Notes under the pieces: model-generated
Seen by the model: only the letters and a program-made list of their open reading frames with translations
The model's database searches: none
What the model was told of the DNA's origin: nothing
Assembly: GCA_031763025.1 (NCBI GenBank)
Contig: JASSKH010000025.1
Span: 7,091,264 to 7,155,263, forward strand
Direction: 5' to 3'
Source of the DNA: Macrocystis pyrifera
Lineage: Eukaryota; Sar; Phaeophyceae; Laminariales; Laminariaceae
Length of the DNA: 64,000 nt
Program-made: the position numbers and the translations under genes
In this document: piece by piece, positions 59,466-64,000 of the stretch
Numbering within the stretch: position 1 is the stretch's first letter
Layout of the letters: the number at the start of each line of letters is the position of its first letter

Positions 59466-60482
59466 CTGGCTAAAACCCTTAGCCACAAGTCTGGCCTTTG
59501 TCTTTACTATCAAGCCATCCTTATCCGTCTTGTAGGTAAACACCCACTTCGCACCTACAGGTTTCCGCCCTTTTGGCGGTGTCGCGGCTTCGTACGTACC
59601 GGTCGTTTTGTGACCGTCCAACTCAATTTTCATGGCCTCGTGCCACGCCGCTTTGTATTGAGAACGCTCTACATCTGCTACGGACTGTGGGGGCGGTTCT
59701 ACGTCTTCCGGGAAACCACTCGGCATGCACACGCTCAACTCCCCTTTGTTCTCCACAGCAGGTCCTCCGGCCATCAAAGCCACTGCGTCCTCCGTCGTCC
59801 AGGGCGTACGATCCAGCATACTCCCAGGCTTCGTCCACGACTCGTACGCTGCCGCAAGCAGCGCGTCTGCGGTCCTTTCATCCATCCTTACCTGGTGCAC
59901 AGCAGGTTCACCCTCCAGGCGTTGGCTTTGACCCCGGGTCCGGCCCCGTACAGTCGGGGGGAGCCGGCCCCAGCTGCTGAGCTCGTGTGCTGGCCTCCCC
60001 GACAGGACCGCGGGGGGATCCTCACCATCCCCTTGCCCGGTGTCGGAGGCTGATGCTGCGCCCGGGTCGTTTCCGGCCCTCCCTGTTGGGACCGAGGAGG
60101 CGTCCACGGCGCCCCCTTGAGACGAACCCATCGTCTCGCGTGTTTCGGCCCTCCCTGCCGGGACCGAGGAGGCGTCCACGGCGCCTCCTTGAGACGAACC
60201 CATCGTCTCGGGTGTTTCGGCCCTCCCTGCCGGGACCGAGGAGGCGTCCACGGCGCCCCCTTGAGACGAACCCATCGTCTCGGGTGTTTCGGCCCTCCCT
60301 GCCGGGACCGAGGAGGCGTCCACGGCGCTCCCTTGAGACGAACCCATCGTCTCGGGTGTTTCGGCCCTCCCTGCCGGGACCGAGGAGGCGTCCACGGCGC
60401 CCCCTTGAGACGAACCCATCGTCTCGGCTGTTTCGCCGCCGGCCTCGCCGGCGGCAGGTGCCTGCTGTGCGCGCTCCAGCAT
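59376..60482 (-). pseudogene. Copia polyprotein, linker repeats and start of RT
   Basis: The minus-strand frame begins within a 24-residue repeat array (ETMGSSQGGAVDASSVPAG units), runs through a low-complexity linker and ELSVCMPSGFPEDVEPPP, then the RT start (WHEAMKIELDGHKTTGTYEA, KPVGAKWVFTYK, KARLVAKGFSQ, DVDYFQTFA). The frame is lost at the 31-bp duplication. Integrase, which should precede the linker in copia elements, is missing entirely. Confidence 0.85.
59403..59464 (-). repeat. 31-bp tandem duplication breaking the RT frame
   Basis: Two consecutive copies of GCAAACGTTTGAAAATAATC.. (31-bp period). It duplicates the codons around DVDYFQTFA and shifts the frame by one. Both copies appear identical across about 28 bp, so the event is recent. 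Confidence 0.9.
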
Positions 60483-60563
60483 AAATGCGTCCAGGTCAAA
60501 ACCCCACGTGCCGGGACCGAGGAGGCGTCCACGGCGCCCCCTTGAGACGAACCCATCGTCTCG
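60062..60563 (-). repeat. 72-bp coding minisatellite, five tandem copies plus one
   Basis: Units of 72 bp (24 codons, ETPETMGSSQGGAVDASSVPAGRA) are repeated five times between about 60062 and 60425. A further unit at 60505-60563 is fused to the gag fragment. Point differences (G/S, P/R, A/T) distinguish copies. The unit at the gag junction suggests the gag-integrase deletion occurred by recombination within or near the array. Confidence 0.9.
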
Positions 60564-61303
60564 GTGTCTAATTCCCCTACGGGAATGTACTGTGGTGGAT
60601 CCGGCACGAAAGCAGACCAGAAACCAACTCCTTTGGCGTAATACCGAGCATCTCTTGTCCAGGGGTTGAACTCAGATTTTAGCCCACTAAACGATGGCAC
60701 AGGAGTGTGTTTGAAGGCCAAATGGCGCGATAGAGGCAGATCAAATCCACCACCCAACTCACCGCCAGGGTATGCACCCCATCCTCCTGTCCTCCCATGC
60801 TGGTCTGGATGACCCCTCGGTGGGCCAACCTCGACAGGCAACGCAGTTCTTCCGCGTCCAGTTGCTCCCAAATCTGGCGAGGCGCCCTCACGCAAATTTG
60901 TCTCTTGTTCTGCTGCAATCTCTCTTACAGCAGTGGGTACCGCCCCTTGTGGGCTCTCCCCTACAGCAGCGCTACCCTCAGCGCTGCCGGACTCCGATCG
61001 ACCAATGCCTGCTTCAACAGCAGCAGTAGTCTCTCGTACTTCAGCAGTGGGTACTGCCCCTCTTGGGCTTTCCCCTACAGCAGTGGTTCCTACCTCTGCT
61101 GAACTTTCTCCTACAGAAACGCTGCCTTCAGCGCTGCCTGGCTTCGATCGACCGTTGTTCCTCATGAACTCGGTCATCATTTCCCTCATGGCGTTCAGCA
61201 TCGACGCCTCGCTGTTCTCCATCGCCAGTTCGATCTCGCGTCGCAGCGTTTCAACGTCACTTGGAGAGTCGCGCTCTTCTTGAGCCGATCCCTTCGAGGG
61301 CAT
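60560..61303 (-). pseudogene. Copia gag, N-terminal fragment
   Basis: ATG 61303 (46 bp inside the 5' LTR) starts an acidic, coiled-coil-like region (DVETLRREIELAMENSEASM, MMTEFMRN) and a Ser/Glu/Val-rich repeat (GESSAEVG.TAVGES type). VPSFSGLKSEFNPWTRDARY follows, resembling the start of the copia gag core. It then joins directly to the linker repeat at about 60563. The rest of gag, the CCHC knuckle, protease and integrase are deleted. The frame continues out of register through the repeat array to 59888. Confidence 0.8.
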
Positions 61304-61348
61304 CGTGGGCTTCTGGTACCAGACCTCAAACGTTCAAGAGCACTAGTG

Positions 61349-61604
61349 TGTTCGTAGAGTCCAAGCCTGGATGCCCTGACCACCACGTGGTCTGATGAGT
61401 TTCTTTATAATCGTTGTATTAGAGGACAGAGGAGGGGAGAGAGAGCGGAGCCTAGCTCGTAGCTCGGAGCAGAGAACGGAGCAGAGAACGGAGTGCTCAA
61501 ACTCTCCTCGTGAACACACGGCATAATTCATAATAACGCCTGCGAAGATATACGCAACCCTCTACAACTTGTAACCGTCGCTGCTGGAACGATCCAAACG
61601 AACA
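61349..61604 (-). repeat. Copia 5' LTR
   Basis: 256 bp, identical to 57549-57804 except for two substitutions (about 57566 G/C and 57689 T/C). The near identity dates the insertion as very recent. Confidence 0.95.
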
Positions 61605-61609
61605 CGTCT
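61605..61609 (+). other. Target-site duplication, right (CGTCT)
   Basis: Pairs with 57520-57524. Removing the element and one copy restores the empty site inside the GC-rich block. Confidence 0.9.
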
Positions 61610-61611
61610 CC

Positions 61612-63482
61612 CTATTCTTCAGCCTTGGCTGCCGCCGACCGAGTGAAGCCCCCCCTACTCGACGCCGCGCTGTCGCTGCCGCTGCCGCTGGTGCTGCCGC
61701 TACCGGGAACATTACCGCTGCCGCTGTCACTGCCGCTGCCACAGCCGCCGCTGTTGCTCGCGTTACTTGCACCGCCACCCCCAGCCCCGCCTGCCCTTGC
61801 CCGTGGCCCTATTGGCCCGGCCCCGGCCGCCGGCGTGGAGAAACGGCGAGGTTGCTGGACGTCGGCGTTGACAAAGCCGCCGAGGGCGACGCAGCCGGAA
61901 AGGCGGGGCCAGCGCGGCCCCGTAATGGCGGGAAAGAGACTCCGCCGGCGAGGGGCAGGCCCGAGGGTGGTCGCAGTAGTCGGGGGCATCGCGCCGGTCG
62001 AGCGTGAAGGTCTCCAGGTCTTTGGTGACCAGAACCGCGAGCCTGGCCTAGTTTGCCGGGCGATCGGCGACCGCGAAGTGCTCCATAACGTGGTCGTTGA
62101 GGATCGTATCCCCCGCGCTGAAGGCTCGTCCGAACGCCTCCAAGCGAGCGCGCGCCACATGGAGGTCCGCGCTATTTTCTGGGCGCCCGCGGGACGCGAT
62201 CGTAACGATGGCGTACCCCAAAACGCTCAGGTGTCGCGCCAGTGGACGGTTGATGCCTGCCCCCCGCGCGGTGTGAAAGCCAGAAAGTCGAGGTCGTCCA
62301 ACGCTCCAAAGATGCCATGGACGCCGGCCGAAATGTTGACCGTGGCCCCCACGTACCCCTGTACGGCCGCCCTCTGAAATTGACGCCAGGCGGTCACCGC
62401 AGATGATCTTCCATAGCCGAGTGGTGGGGCTGACCCACGATGCCACTGCGCCGGTGGTCATAATCTCTGTGACCTGTCGGCCCAAGGCCTAAACGGGCTG
62501 CTGGCGCTGCCGTCCCCGTAAAACGTCCGAGCCAACCTCAGGCCCACCCGACCCGTCGCGGGCCACGTGGCCAAGTGCAATCGATGGCGCGCCGTTGGCT
62601 CCTGCCCCGCCCGCGACGTAGCCGAGCCGGCGGCGTGCCCGCCCGCCTGTCCAGAAAGGGCGCCGGCACCACCGACGCCGCCGACATAGTCCCCGTAGCC
62701 GAGCCACCCCCCCCTGACCCACTGCGAGCCCGCCCGCCTGGCCGAGTTGGGCGCGGGCGGTTTCGGTACCTTCAAAAGCGCCACCGTAGCCGGCTCCTCC
62801 CGCTGGGCCCACGTTGACCCCGGTACCGCCCCAAAACACTATCTAAGCCCAGCCTCCCGGGACCACGGCGAGCGGATCTGCCTGTCCGAGAAAGGCGCCG
62901 CCCGGAGTACTGCCGCGCCCGCCCCGGACCTACGGCGAGTCTGCCCTGCTCGGGGTTTGAGGGCCCACGCAGATCCGCGCCGGCGCCCGTGGCCCCATCG
63001 ACGGGTTGGCCAGCGATGTTGGGAGTCGGCGGGAGGACCCCAGCGACGGGGCTCCCGAACGGCTGTCCGGCCGGCGGTCCGAGCAGGACGGTGCTGGGGG
63101 AGTGGTCCAGCGGGGAGGCCCCGGCAGCAGAGCTGCCGGGATGCGTTCCAAACCTGCTGGCGTCGCCCCACCCCGAGGGTGGGACGGAGGCTTCAATAAT
63201 GTCGCTCATCGATCTTTACAGCGCCGCCTGGAGCTGGGCGACTTCATTCTCCATCCTCTGCTTGAAGGTTGCAAAGTCGGCCAACGACGCGAAAGCCTCC
63301 TCGTCGCCGTCGCTACCCGTCAATGTCCCAAGCCTCCCTTCCGCCGTCGTTCTCGCCGGGCCTCTGCGAAATTTGGACTCGGCGAGACAGCGCGGACGCG
63401 AAACAGAACACAATGACGGCATCAGCGAACGACACGGACGCGGAGCAGAACACAACGACGACAACAACGGACGGGACGACAC
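61612..63482 (-). pseudogene. GC-rich degenerate frames, gag-like
   Basis: A GC-rich block of minus-strand frames. 63482-63216 ends with a coiled-coil-like helix (FATFKQRMENEVAQLQAAL), a TAA, and then resumes in the same frame at 63209 (MSDIIEASVPPSGWGDASRF) as Pro/Gly-rich sequence to 62772. Further frames (62784-62458, 62485-62048, 62160-61612) follow in other registers. The last has a Gly/Ser-rich tail (GSGSDSGSGNVPGSGSTSG) and a stop beside the copia insertion. An N-terminal coiled coil, disorder and several frameshifts suit a decayed retroelement gag, but no CCHC or RT was found. Plus-strand frames here are Leu/Pro complements of the same repeats. Confidence 0.35.
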
Positions 63483-63529
63483 GGCGCGGAAGCGGAACGG
63501 GGCAGCGCGACGGGAACGATATTAGATAG

Positions 63530-64000
63530 AGGCGACGGTGAGAACTATCCACGCACCGGCCTGGACAAGGGTGGGGCTTGGATGTCCCCGTGCTGGTGTG
63601 CACCGGCACACCATTAGTACGCGCCGGCGTTGTTTATAGCCGCGGTTATAGACATGCACCGACATCTTCCTATCAACAGAATCCGCTATCTGGTGCTCCG
63701 CATCGCGTATCTCGTGCACCGGCCGAGAGCTTTCCTTGAGGTGACGCGCGCCTGTGTCTTTGGTACGAATATATCGCTAGTGGGGACGGGGGTGACGCAT
63801 GCGCCGGCATGCATTCCACTCAATCTTGACTGAAAGCCGGTGCGCCGGTCACGAGACGTAGACCACACTCCGCCACTATCGACCGCCTTAAAGTGCCCCG
63901 GCACGGCATCGTTGTTGTGCGTCGCGACGCGTATGTTAAGTATCGGTAGTGAGGGGCAGGGCCAAGGGTCGACGCATCGGCGCAAACCCCAAGCCGTGCG
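63530..64000. other. Right-edge spacer
   Basis: GC-rich with short frames on both strands; no supported gene. Sequence ends without a recognisable boundary. Confidence 0.3.

Larger units (their letters stand above)
57525..61604 (-). mobile_element. Ty1/copia LTR retrotransposon, young, internally deleted
   Basis: A 4080-bp element on the minus strand. LTRs are 57549-57804 (3' LTR, preceded by a 24-bp duplication of its end at 57525-57548) and 61349-61604 (5' LTR). They differ at two of 256 positions. LTR ends are TGTTCGT..ACGAACA, and the flanking CGTCT is duplicated. An A/G-rich polypurine tract (AGCCAGGGAGGG) abuts the 3' LTR. A candidate primer-binding site TGGTACCAGAAGCC, like the initiator-Met type, lies about 27 nt inside the 5' LTR. 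Gag is cut short; protease and integrase are absent; reverse transcriptase and RNase H are present but frame-broken. Confidence 0.95.

Noticed and set aside
61625..62377. Long plus-strand frame (250 codons) in the GC-rich block
   Set aside because: It starts with Leu/Pro runs that are complements of a Gly/Ser repeat on the minus strand. GC-rich DNA has few stops by chance, and no domain is visible.

Overview
This is nuclear DNA of a eukaryote, not a prokaryotic or organellar segment. Genes are split by GT-AG introns (about 120 bp to 2.7 kb), coding sequence is sparse, and most of the window is transposons, tRNA-derived SINE-like repeats, foldback repeats and trinucleotide-rich spacers (CAG/CTG, GTA/TAC). 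The repeat style, the long introns, the secreted Cys-rich exon type and the algal-style lectin domain suggest a stramenopile, possibly a brown alga. That placement is inference, not proof.

Layout: 0.25-8 kb holds two scattered copies of one composite repeat family, a 99-bp MITE and simple-sequence spacers. 10.1-10.9 kb is a three-unit tandem of a tRNA-like repeat. 11.3-18.6 kb holds a four-exon gene assembled here from the sequence. All splice phases agree. It predicts a type I membrane protein: signal peptide, jacalin-like lectin region, Cys-rich module, acidic stalk, transmembrane helix, short tail. 20-23.3 kb carries a SINE-like element and two tandem-repeat arrays. 23.8-24.7 kb is a long frame broken by one TGA that resembles a ubiquitin-protease (USP-like) C-terminal domain. 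25.4-25.6 kb is a frameshifted gene fragment. 26.9-29.2 kb is a long-inverted-repeat element with a near-perfect 9-bp target duplication.

29.5-36.2 kb is a complete Mutator-like (MULE) transposon. It has about 85-bp terminal inverted repeats, a 9-bp target duplication and a multi-exon transposase on the minus strand with a C-terminal SWIM zinc finger. One exon and its acceptor are tandemly duplicated (224 bp). 36.2-44.8 kb is mostly gene-poor with another MITE. 45.3-46.3 kb is a large foldback repeat, followed by a SINE-like copy. 47.8-48.9 kb encodes a Gln-rich protein on the minus strand with an in-frame TAG. 49.8-50.2 kb is a Cys-rich minus-strand frame.

52.2-54.1 kb is the best single gene of the window: a large extracellular domain followed by three transmembrane helices, family unknown. 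54.7-55.3 kb is a smaller stop-interrupted frame. 55.8-56.7 kb carries a direct repeat pair. 57.5-61.6 kb is a very young, internally deleted Ty1/copia retrotransposon with 256-bp LTRs that differ at two positions, apart from a 24-bp duplication at one end, and a perfect 5-bp target duplication. It sits inside a GC-rich block (56.9-63.5 kb) that itself looks like an older degenerate element with gag-like frames.

How they relate: the two membrane-protein genes are the likely host genes. Nearly everything else recognisable is mobile DNA, with clear nesting (SINE-like copies inside the MULE, copia inside a GC-rich element).
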